Assembly (NCBI RefSeq): GCF_008801925.2
Contig: NZ_CP062803.1
Location: forward strand, 3,844,001 to 3,908,000
Origin: Cupriavidus basilensis
GTDB lineage: Bacteria; Pseudomonadota; Gammaproteobacteria; Burkholderiales; Burkholderiaceae
Length of the DNA: 64,000 bases
Direction of reading: 5' to 3'
Below are positions 1-7,553 of the stretch, piece by piece (within the stretch, counting starts at the first letter, position 1; the number at the start of each line of letters is the position of its first letter). Position numbers and translations under genes: made by a program. A model generated the notes under the pieces. It saw nothing but the letters and a program-made list of their open reading frames with translations. It was not told the origin of the DNA and searched no databases.

Positions 1-1582
1 GTGGCCGCACGCTAATGAATTCGGTGGCAGGGGCACCGCGGCGCGCGATGCGAATGTGGCCAAGCGGAGCCCGCAGCCGGGCTTCTGACGCTTGCCGCGC
101 CCTGGAATATTCGATCTGCCCGCGCCATCCGCCGGATCGGCGCGCGACATGAAAAGAGAGATATCGGCCGGCATTTCCGTGATGCGGGCCAGGCCACGCA
201 CACCACGTACGGCATTTTTTCGGGGGTAGTTCGCCCATCCCGTTACTGGGCCAAAGGAGACTGCACGCGTTTTAGAAAACCAGTACGGCTTGGTCTGCGT
301 CAAAGTTCTAGTGCTCCTGAGCTACCTGTTTCATTGCATCGAAGTGGGTGGCGCTCATCGTCGCGCATCACGTCCAACCTCATCGTTGCATCTTGCTGTC
401 TTGCCTGCCACGCAGGCCATGCAATGAAGTGAGACTCTTGTCAAGGCGAATCATAATTCGTTTGTTGGGCGATGTTAAGAAAAAAGTGCAAAAAAACTTG
501 CGTGTGAGCATGACAACTTCATCGTCTTCGTCGTTGCACTGCGCTGACCTCGTCTTTGCTTGCGCGCGCTACGCTCTCATCGCGTCTCTCGCACCCTCAC
601 GACGCTGCTCTCGACCATGCTCGATGCCCCTTCGACACGGCATCGCGCGAGCGTGAAGACGTCGCTGGCGTAGTGCGGATTTTCGGCGTGCGCATCGCAG
701 TCGGCGCGTCTTCCATGCCCTTCGGCAATGCCGATTCCCGCTCATTGTGTAAAGCCGGAAACCCGCATGTACAAAGGCTTTTGGGGAAGCAGAAAAGTTC
801 TGTGCGACAACCTTGAGCAGGCGTTGCGCGAGCGCCGGGACGCGTGATGACTGGATGCGATCGAGCGCTGCGAGGACATCGGCAGCGCCACCGCGAAGAC
901 GCGCATCCGCAACGCGGCGCGCGACGCGGACAGTGCGCGTCGCCTCAACCCGGCACGCACGCTCACGCGCGGCGCGCGCAGTGATGCGCCGACGCAACGG
1001 TTTGAGAATCGTCACCGCGACACGCGCTCTCCAACGATGCATCGAACGATGTCGGTCACCATCTCGCACTCGCTTCGCGCAAGCGTCATCGACACGTGAG
1101 ATGCCCTTCCGAGTCTCACTTCGACGGTGGTCTCACGGCGGTGTCGGCATGCGTCCGACAGCGGATGACTTCGCGCGTCGACCAGGGTGGCAGATCGCGT
1201 GGCAAGGCATCGGCTCGCGCACCATCCGAATGGTCTACTGCCAATGGAGCAGGTCGCCGGTGCGCGCAAGGAACGAGAGCGTGGATGGCCGCACGCGCCG
1301 GCGTCCCTGAGCCATCAGGCACGGCATGGCGCCCCACTTGAAACGCACCGCTAGAGGATTGCTTCGAGTGCCGCGCAGCGGACAATTTGCTGCATGACAG
1401 AATCCGCTTGCTTCCATACGCCAGGCCGGCCTGCGGCAGTTGCCGGGGGGGCTTTGGTGCGTACGCAAAGGCGGCCTGGCGATTGCAGTGCGAGCGCATC
1501 GCCAGTAGATTGGCGTACGTGCGCCGCCGGGTTGACCCTGTGCTGGCATCATGGCGCGCACCAACTCGAAGAGGAGATCCCG
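1..1582. other. Gene-free stretch of about 1.6 kb, nothing assignable
   Basis: No frame here gives a recognisable protein. The open frames on both strands translate to Arg/Ser/Ala-rich text typical of out-of-frame GC-rich DNA. An AT-richer patch lies around 425-520, with a small inverted repeat (CGAAT-CATA-ATTCG, 447-460) and runs of A, so it could be a promoter region. One frame starting at ATG 767 reads 26 sensible codons (MYKGFWGSRKVL...), meets two adjacent TGA stops at 845-850, then stays open to TGA 1097-1099. This may be a decayed gene, but I cannot name a family. Confidence 0.5.
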
Positions 1583-2065
1583 ATGCACTTTACTGCCCCC
1601 CGCTGCGTCGCACGCGCCGTCGCCGTCGCGGCACGCACCGCCGTGCTCGCCGGCGCGCTGCTGGGTAGCGCCGCTGCGCTGGCCCAGGCCACCCCCGCCG
1701 GCTCATGGAAGACCATCGACGACGCTACCGGCAAGCCGCGCGGCCTGGTGGAGATCAGCGAACAGAACGGCGTCTATAGCGGCAAGCTGGTCAAGAGCTT
1801 TACCGACAACGACGGCAAGACCAAGGTGTGCGACAAGTGCACCGACGCGCGTCGCGACCAGCCCATCATGGGGATGACCATCATCACCGGCCTGCGCAAG
1901 ACCGGCGACAACGAGTGGAGCGGCGGCGAGATCCTCGACCCCGAAAGCGGCAAGCTCTACAAGACCAAGATGTCGCTGGCGGACGATGGCAAGAAACTCA
2001 ACGTGCGCGGCTTCATCGGCATCAGCCTGCTGGGCCGCACCCAGACCTGGGAGCGCGAACGCTAG
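1583..2065 (+). CDS. DUF2147 family exported protein
   Basis: A 160-residue protein with an N-terminal signal peptide: a basic start, a hydrophobic Ala/Leu stretch to about residue 30 and a likely cut near ALAQA. The mature part (GSWKTIDDATGKPRGLVEI... to the C-terminal LLGRTQTWER) matches the DUF2147 pattern, a small beta-rich domain that opens with a G-x-W motif. Two cysteines (KVCDKC) lie mid-domain. The ATG at 1583 is preceded by GAGGAG at 1571-1576. Longer in-frame extensions upstream lack a ribosome site. The family is thought to act in the periplasm; its molecular role is not known to me. A strong hairpin follows the stop. Confidence 0.85.
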   Translation: MHFTAPRCVARAVAVAARTAVLAGALLGSAAALAQATPAGSWKTIDDATGKPRGLVEISEQNGVYSGKLVKSFTDNDGKTKVCDKCTDARRDQPIMGMTIITGLRKTGDNEWSGGEILDPESGKLYKTKMSLADDGKKLNVRGFIGISLLGRTQTWERER

Positions 2066-2076
2066 CCTGCCACGAC

Positions 2077-2114
2077 CGGCGATGCCGGCGCCACCGACGG
2101 CGCCGGCATCGCCG
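2077..2114 (+). terminator. Strong hairpin after the DUF2147 gene
   Basis: A perfect 16-bp stem (2077-2092 pairing with 2099-2114) with a 6-base ACCGAC loop starts 12 bases after the stop codon. No T-tract follows, so it may stabilise the 3' end or act with Rho rather than terminate alone. Confidence 0.5.
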
Positions 2115-2400
2115 CCAGCTTGCCGGCGCGCATCGCCGCCGCGCCACCTCCGCCACACCCTTCCCCGCCCGCCCCACCCATGCCGCCCGCGCTCCCTGGC
2201 GCGGCATGCGGCTCGTTGCCTGCCATGCGCTGCCCGCATGACGACATGCGCAGAATTCGTTTTCGGCCCGGCGGCGCTGCTCCTACCATCGGACTACCTG
2301 CCGTGCGCCAACTGATCCCTGACCGCACCGGGCGGCGCTGCCACGTCCGCCCGGGATCGACGCGGTGCGCGCACCGGGCCCGCCAACCCAGGAGGATGTC
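2115..2400. other. Intergenic region ahead of the MHS transporter gene
   Basis: About 285 bases between the hairpin and the transporter gene. I see no convincing promoter or coding signal except the ribosome site AGGAGG at 2390-2395, just before ATG 2401. Confidence 0.4.
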
Positions 2401-3735
2401 ATGCACGCAAGCGCCCACCCAGAAGCGCCATCGAAGCCACCAAGCGTCAGCGGCGCGCAACGCCGCCGCGCCATCGTCGCCACCGTGATCGGCAACGGTC
2501 TCGAGTGGTTCGACTTCACCGTCTACAGCTTCTTCGCCGTCATCATCGCGAAGCTCTTCTTTCCCACCGGCAATGACCTGTCTTCACTGCTGCTCGCGGT
2601 TGCCACGTTTGGCGTGGGGTTCTTCATGCGGCCGGTCGGCGGCATCATCCTCGGGGTATACGCCGACCGCGTGGGCCGCAAGGCGGCGCTGTCGCTGACC
2701 ATGCTGCTGATGGCGCTGGGCACCACCATGATCGGCCTGGCGCCCACCTATGACCAGATCGGTGTCTTCGCACCGCTGCTGATCGTGGTGGCGCGACTGC
2801 TGCAGGGCTTCTCCGCCGGCGGCGAAATGGGCGGAGCCACCGCCTTCCTGACCGAGTACGCCCCGGTGGAGCGCCGTGCGTACTACTCCAGCTGGATCCA
2901 GGCGAGCATCGGCGTGGCCGTGCTGCTGGGCGCCGCGGTCGGTACCTTCGTCACCTCCGCGCTGAGCACCGAGGCGCTCAATAGCTGGGGCTGGCGCCTG
3001 CCATTCCTGCTCGGCATCGTGATCGGGCCGGTGGGCTACTACATCCGCCATCACCTCGACGAGACGCCGACCTTCCGCGATGCCACCGACAAGTCGGACT
3101 CGCCGCTGACCGAAGTGCTGCGCGACTACCCGCGCCAGACCGCGGCCAGCTTCTCGATGGTGATCTTGTGGACGGTCTGCACCTATGTGCTGCTGTTCTA
3201 TATGCCGACGTACTCGGTCAAAGTGCTCCATGTGCCGCAGTCGACTGGCTTCATCGCCGGCATGGTGGGCGGCCTGGCGATCATGGTGTGTTCGCCGCTG
3301 GTCGGGCTGCTGGCCGATCGCATCGGGCGCCGCGTGCTGCTATCGGGTTCCGCGCTGCTGATCCTGGTGCTGGCTTACCCGATGTTCGCCTACATCAACC
3401 AGGCTCCGGGGCTGGCTTCGCTGGTGGTCTTCCAGCTGGTGTTCGGTATCTTGATCGCCACCTACACCGGCCCGATCCTGGCAGCATTCTCCGAGCTCTT
3501 CCCGGCCAAGGTGCTGTCGACCGGATTGTCGGTGGCCTACAACCTGGCGGTCACCATCTTCGGCGGCTTCGCGTCGTTCATCATCACCTGGCTGATCGCC
3601 AGCACGGGCAGCACCATGGCGCCTGCGTTCTACGTGATGTTCGCCGCCGCCATCAGCCTGGCCGGCACGCGCCTGGTGCGCGAGCCCGCCTACCTGCGCC
3701 CGGCGCAGGCTACCCGAGCCGCTCAACCCGTCTAA
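2401..3735 (+). CDS. MFS transporter, metabolite:H+ symporter (MHS/ProP-ShiA-like) type
   Basis: A 444-residue membrane protein with the 12-helix layout of the major facilitator superfamily. Features typical of the MHS branch are the N-terminal GNGLEWFDFTVY (31-42) and the loop 2-3 motif ADRVGRK (88-94); a related motif recurs in the second half (ADRIGRR). The family imports organic acids, betaines and similar small solutes with protons; the substrate cannot be read here. ATG 2401 has AGGAGG at 2390-2395. Its stop overlaps the start of the next gene (TAATG), so transporter and hydrolase are probably made together and the hydrolase may act on the imported compound. Confidence 0.88.
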   Translation: MHASAHPEAPSKPPSVSGAQRRRAIVATVIGNGLEWFDFTVYSFFAVIIAKLFFPTGNDLSSLLLAVATFGVGFFMRPVGGIILGVYADRVGRKAALSLTMLLMALGTTMIGLAPTYDQIGVFAPLLIVVARLLQGFSAGGEMGGATAFLTEYAPVERRAYYSSWIQASIGVAVLLGAAVGTFVTSALSTEALNSWGWRLPFLLGIVIGPVGYYIRHHLDETPTFRDATDKSDSPLTEVLRDYPRQTAASFSMVILWTVCTYVLLFYMPTYSVKVLHVPQSTGFIAGMVGGLAIMVCSPLVGLLADRIGRRVLLSGSALLILVLAYPMFAYINQAPGLASLVVFQLVFGILIATYTGPILAAFSELFPAKVLSTGLSVAYNLAVTIFGGFASFIITWLIASTGSTMAPAFYVMFAAAISLAGTRLVREPAYLRPAQATRAAQPV

Positions 3736-4982
3736 TGACTGTCCCGCGCATGAAACAGATCCTACTCAAGGGCGGCAACGTCCTCGACCCTGCCCATGGC
3801 AGCCTCCTGCAACGCCACGATGTGCTGATCGAAGGCGAGCGCATCGCCGACGTTTCGGCCACGCCGATCCACGCGCCCGGCGCGCAGGTGATCGACCTCT
3901 GCGGCAAGACCGTGATGCCCGGGCTGATCGACTGCCACGTGCACGTGCTGGCGTCGCTGGCCAACCTCGGCCTGAATGCGGTGCAGCCGAATGTACTGGT
4001 GGCGTTGCGCGCCGTGCCGATCATGAAAGCCATGCTCGAGCGCGGCTTCACCACCGTGCGCGATGCGGGCGGCGCCGACTGGGGCCTGTCGCAGGCCATC
4101 GAAACCGGCCTGGTGCCGGGCCCGCGCATCTTCCCGTCCGGCAAGGCACTGTCGCAAACCGGCGGGCACGGCGACTTCCGCCCGCGCGCCGATGTGCTGG
4201 AGCCATGCTCGTGCGCGTTCCGTGCCGGCGCCATCGCACGTGTGGCCGATGGCGTGGATGCGGTACGCCTGGCAGTGCGCGAAGAGATCCAGAAGGGCGC
4301 CACGCAGATCAAGATCATGGCATCCGGCGGCGTGGCGTCGCCCACCGACCCGATCGGCAACACGCAATACAGTGAAGACGAGATCCGCGCCATCGTGGCC
4401 GAGGCCGAAGCGGCCCAGACATATGTGATGGCGCACGCCTATACCGGCCGCGCCATCACGCGCGCGGTGCGCTGCGGCGTGCGCACCATCGAGCACGGCA
4501 ACCTGGTCGACCGCGCAGCCGCACGCGTGATGCGAGAGCATGGCGCGTTCGTGGTGCCTACCCTGGTCACCTACGACGCGCTCGCGCGCGACGGCGCGCG
4601 CCTGGGCTTGCCGGCGGAATCGGTGGCCAAGATCGAAACCGTGCGCCAGGCCGGCCGCGACTCGCTCGCCATCTACGCGGAAGCCGGCGTGCCGATGGGC
4701 TTTGGCTCCGACCTGCTGGGCGAGATGCACCAGGACCAGTCGGATGAATTCCGCATCCGTGCGGCGCTGCTCGGCAACCTGGAGGCGATCCGCAGCGCCA
4801 CCTCGATCGCCGCCGCGATCCTGCAACGCGAAGGCGAGCTCGGCACCGTGCGCGCCGGCGCGCTGGCCGACCTGATCGCGGTCGATGGCAACCCGCTGGC
4901 GGACATCGGCCTGCTCGGCGGCCAGGGCAAGCACCTGGCGATGGTGATGCAGGCAGGACGGTTGCATCGCCAGCCCGCCTGA
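3735..4982 (+). CDS. Metal-dependent amidohydrolase (imidazolonepropionase/Xaa-Pro dipeptidase-like)
   Basis: A 415-residue cytoplasmic enzyme of the amidohydrolase superfamily. The full binuclear metal set is visible: HxH at H68/H70 (DCHVHV), the lysine expected to be carboxylated K193 (QIKIMASGG), H234 (MAHAYT), H254 (TIEHGN) and D326 (GFGSDLL). The overall pattern is that of the group annotated as Xaa-Pro dipeptidase or imidazolonepropionase-like, which often cleaves N-acyl or dipeptide amides. ATG 3735 overlaps the transporter stop by one base. ATG 3750 is an alternative start. The substrate is unknown; the coupling to an importer suggests a scavenged amide, dipeptide or cyclic compound. 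Confidence 0.85.
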   Translation: MTVPRMKQILLKGGNVLDPAHGSLLQRHDVLIEGERIADVSATPIHAPGAQVIDLCGKTVMPGLIDCHVHVLASLANLGLNAVQPNVLVALRAVPIMKAMLERGFTTVRDAGGADWGLSQAIETGLVPGPRIFPSGKALSQTGGHGDFRPRADVLEPCSCAFRAGAIARVADGVDAVRLAVREEIQKGATQIKIMASGGVASPTDPIGNTQYSEDEIRAIVAEAEAAQTYVMAHAYTGRAITRAVRCGVRTIEHGNLVDRAAARVMREHGAFVVPTLVTYDALARDGARLGLPAESVAKIETVRQAGRDSLAIYAEAGVPMGFGSDLLGEMHQDQSDEFRIRAALLGNLEAIRSATSIAAAILQREGELGTVRAGALADLIAVDGNPLADIGLLGGQGKHLAMVMQAGRLHRQPA

Positions 4983-5049
4983 AAGCCAAGACGCCGAACG
5001 AAGCCGGCAGGACAGGCCAAAGCCGTCTGCCATGACGACGGCTGTCTCT

Positions 5050-5090
5050 CCCTCTCCCCTCACGGGGAGAGGGCCGGGGAGAGGGGTGGC
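5050..5090. repeat. GC-rich palindromic repeat (CCCTCTCCCC/GGGGAGAGGG)
   Basis: Perfect 10-bp arms at 5050-5059 and 5064-5073 around TCAC, followed by a second GGGGAGAGGGG half at about 5076-5086. A further CCCTCTCCCCC copy sits near 5157-5167. Palindromes of this kind are common intergenic repeats in high-GC proteobacteria and may also end the transporter-hydrolase transcript. Confidence 0.6.
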
Positions 5091-5203
5091 TTAGCTAGGA
5101 GCCACTTGAAGCGGAGCCGGCTGTTTATTCCAGCATGGCGGCGTAACGAACGCCCGCCCTCTCCCCCGCACTATCATGGCGACTAAACCGTCGAGTCCCC
5201 GCC

Positions 5204-6106
5204 ATGCGTATCTCCCCCCTTCCGCCCCTGCCCTGCCTGGTCGCCTTCGAGTCGGCCATGCGGCATGGCAGCTTCACCCGCGCCGCCAGCGAACTTCACC
5301 TGACGCAAAGCGCCATCAGCCGCCAGGTGGCGCAGCTCGAACACTTCCTCGGCAAGAAGCTCTTCATCCGCGAGCCGCGCGCGCTGCGCCTGACCGTGAG
5401 CGGCCAGGCTTATGCCGAAGAGGTGCAGCGCCTGCTGTCGGCCTGCGCCGAAGCGACCGAGGATGTGATGAAGCGCAAGGGCCATGCCGAACTGACGGTG
5501 GCCTGCTCCTGCGGCGTCGCGGTGCTCTGGCTCACGCCCAGGCTGGCAGCCTTTCGCACCGCGCACCCTGACATCCACCTGCGCCTGCTGGTCAACGACA
5601 GCCTGGCCTCGCTCTCGCCCGCCGAGTTCGACGTGGGCATGTATTACCTGCGCGAGGGGCCGCCGGCAGGACTGGCATCGCGCCGGCTTTACGACGAAGA
5701 CGTGTTTCCCGTCTGCGCACCGCACTACCTGGCCGGCCGCCGGCTGGAGCCGGCGGACCTCCCCGGCGAGACCTTGCTGATGCTGGAAGACGGACAACGC
5801 CAATGGATGTCGTGGCAGACCTGGCTGGCGCACAACGGGCTGGCGGACGCGCGGCCACCCCACAAGCTGGTGGCCAACCAGTATCCGATCCTGCTGCAGC
5901 TCGCCATCGAAGGCCAGGGCATCGCCCTGGGGTGGCGCCACATGATCGACCGCTGCCTGCAGGAAGGGCTGCTGGTGCGCGCCTGCGAGGCGAGCACAAG
6001 CCTAGGCGGTGGCTACTACGCGGTGTGGCCGCAAGACCGCGCGGAGGCCGCGGCAGCGCGGACGTTCCGCAACTGGCTGGCACAGCAGAGCGCGGAAAGC
6101 CAGTAA
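5204..6106 (+). CDS. LysR-family transcriptional regulator (GcvA-like)
   Basis: A 300-residue regulator with an N-terminal winged helix-turn-helix (about residues 10-65; FTRAASELHLTQSAISRQV at 24-42) and a periplasmic-binding-protein-like effector domain after residue 90. The spacing and the LFIREPRALRLT wing resemble the GcvA/AmpR branch. It lies between the amidohydrolase and a Bug solute-binding protein, all on the same strand. It may control either flank, but the usual divergent LysR arrangement is absent. The effector is unknown. Confidence 0.88.
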   Translation: MRISPLPPLPCLVAFESAMRHGSFTRAASELHLTQSAISRQVAQLEHFLGKKLFIREPRALRLTVSGQAYAEEVQRLLSACAEATEDVMKRKGHAELTVACSCGVAVLWLTPRLAAFRTAHPDIHLRLLVNDSLASLSPAEFDVGMYYLREGPPAGLASRRLYDEDVFPVCAPHYLAGRRLEPADLPGETLLMLEDGQRQWMSWQTWLAHNGLADARPPHKLVANQYPILLQLAIEGQGIALGWRHMIDRCLQEGLLVRACEASTSLGGGYYAVWPQDRAEAAAARTFRNWLAQQSAESQ

Positions 6107-6217
6107 CGAAGGGCGCATGCGGGTTCAGCGAATTGACAGGTTCGCTGGTTATGATCCGTCGCAGCAGCATCTGAGTACCTAGCACCCGTGCACCCAAAAC
6201 AGCCAATGGAGACAACC

Positions 6218-7201
6218 ATGCGTATTTCCGCCACCAGCCGCGCGCTGGCCCTCGCCGTTCCCGCCCTGTTCGCCGCCGCCAGCTTCGCCATGCCTGCGCA
6301 GGCCGCCGATGCCTGGCCGACCCACGTGATCAAGTTCGTCGTGCCATTTACCGCCGGCGGCGCCAATGACCTGGTGGCGCGCGCCGCCGCCGACGCGGTT
6401 GGCAAGCGCCTGGGCCAGACCGTGATGATCGAGAACCGCCCGGGCGCTGGCGGCGTGGTGGGTGCGGACTACGTGGCCAAGGCCAAGCCGGATGGCTACA
6501 CCTTCCTGATCGGCGCCGTAGGCACGGTCACCAACAGCCTGATCCGCGCCAAGATGCCCTACGCGGCCGACGACCTGGTGCCGGTCTCGCTGGTCGCGGT
6601 GAGCCCATCCGTGATCGTCGTCTCGCCGTCCCTGCCGGTGAACAACCTGAAGGAACTGGTCGAGTACTCCAAGAAGCAGGCTTCGGGCGCCAACTTCGCC
6701 ACCGCCGGCAGTGGCAGCACGCCGCACTTTGTCGAGGAGATGCTCAAGGAGAAGGGCGCAGTGCTGACCGTGGTGCCGTACAAGAGCGGCTCGGAGAGCA
6801 TCACCGCGGTGATCGGCAACCAGGTCACGGCGACCTCCGAGGCCAGCGTGGTGGTGCTGCCCAATATCAAGGCCGGCAAGCTCAAGGCGCTGGGCGCGAC
6901 CTGGGACAAGCGCATGAGCGCGGCGCCGAACATCGCGACCACGGCCGAGCAAGGCATGCCGGACGTGCGCATCGGCCACTGGGCCGGCGTGTTCGCGCCC
7001 AAGGGCACCGACCCCGCCATCCTCAAGAAGATGAACGCCGAAATGAGCGCCGCCATGCAGACGCAGGAAACGCGCGACCGGCTGATTCCCAACGGCATCG
7101 AACCCGCCGGCGGCACGCAGGAGAGCTTCATTGCCTTCATCAAGTCGGAGCGCGAGCGCCTTGGCCGCATCGCAAAAAACGCCAACATGACGGCAGAGTA
7201 A
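6218..7201 (+). CDS. Bug-family solute-binding protein (tripartite tricarboxylate transporter type)
   Basis: A 327-residue periplasmic binding protein. The signal peptide ends about residue 29 (AMPAQA). The Bug hallmarks follow: WPTHVIKFVVPFTAGGANDLVAR, then ENRPGAGGVVGADYVAKAKPDGYT and a GSGSTPHF segment in the ligand pocket. ATG 6218 has GGAGA at 6208-6212; earlier in-frame starts (GTG 6188, ATG 6206) lack a site. No TctA/TctB membrane genes lie nearby, as is common for the many orphan Bug proteins of this group. It probably binds a carboxylate, possibly linked to the adjacent transporter/amidohydrolase unit. Confidence 0.88.
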   Translation: MRISATSRALALAVPALFAAASFAMPAQAADAWPTHVIKFVVPFTAGGANDLVARAAADAVGKRLGQTVMIENRPGAGGVVGADYVAKAKPDGYTFLIGAVGTVTNSLIRAKMPYAADDLVPVSLVAVSPSVIVVSPSLPVNNLKELVEYSKKQASGANFATAGSGSTPHFVEEMLKEKGAVLTVVPYKSGSESITAVIGNQVTATSEASVVVLPNIKAGKLKALGATWDKRMSAAPNIATTAEQGMPDVRIGHWAGVFAPKGTDPAILKKMNAEMSAAMQTQETRDRLIPNGIEPAGGTQESFIAFIKSERERLGRIAKNANMTAE

Positions 7202-7248
7202 GAAATATTTTCAGCCGTCCTGAAGACAAGGGCGGTGAATGTCTGTAT

Positions 7249-7280
7249 CGGGCTCGTTACGTACGGGCCCGTTTCGTTTT
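7249..7280 (+). terminator. Rho-independent terminator after the Bug gene
   Basis: A stem CGGGCTC/GGGCCCG (one G-T pair; 7249-7255 with 7265-7271) around GTTACGTAC is followed by TTTCGTTTT. It lies about 50 bases after the stop codon. Confidence 0.6.
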
Positions 7281-7553
7281 ATAAATGTGTTTTATACGCA
7301 TCTTTATCTGGGAAATGTGCGCAATTGATTCCATTAATGCCAACCCATGTTTCTAACGTAAAACATTAGAAATAGTGTCATATTGTCTGTGTTAAAAAGA
7401 CAACGCGAATTGCAACGCAAATCATTCGCATTTATATTCCGGCTCGCCCAACCATGATTGCCTTCCGCCGTTGACCGAACCGATCCAGGCGCGCACCTTC
7501 TCGGCGCTGTCGGCCGGCTCGTACCCGCGGCCGCACTGGAACCGAGAAACGAC
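7281..7553. other. AT-rich regulatory region upstream of the siderophore receptor
   Basis: An AT-rich stretch, clearly below the local GC level, between the terminator and the receptor gene. It holds the candidate Fur box at 7417-7435 and probably the receptor promoter. No gene is evident. Confidence 0.55.
7417..7435 (+). promoter_or_regulatory. Candidate Fur box
   Basis: GCAAATCATTCGCATTTAT is close to the betaproteobacterial Fur-box form GCAAATGATTCTCATTTGC (about 15 of 19 positions) and is roughly palindromic. It sits about 120 bases upstream of a siderophore receptor, where iron-dependent repression is expected. Confidence 0.6.

Noticed and set aside
5050..5170. CRISPR-like repeats
   Set aside because: The repeated CCCTCTCCCC blocks are palindromic and irregularly spaced, with no unique spacers of constant length or cas genes.
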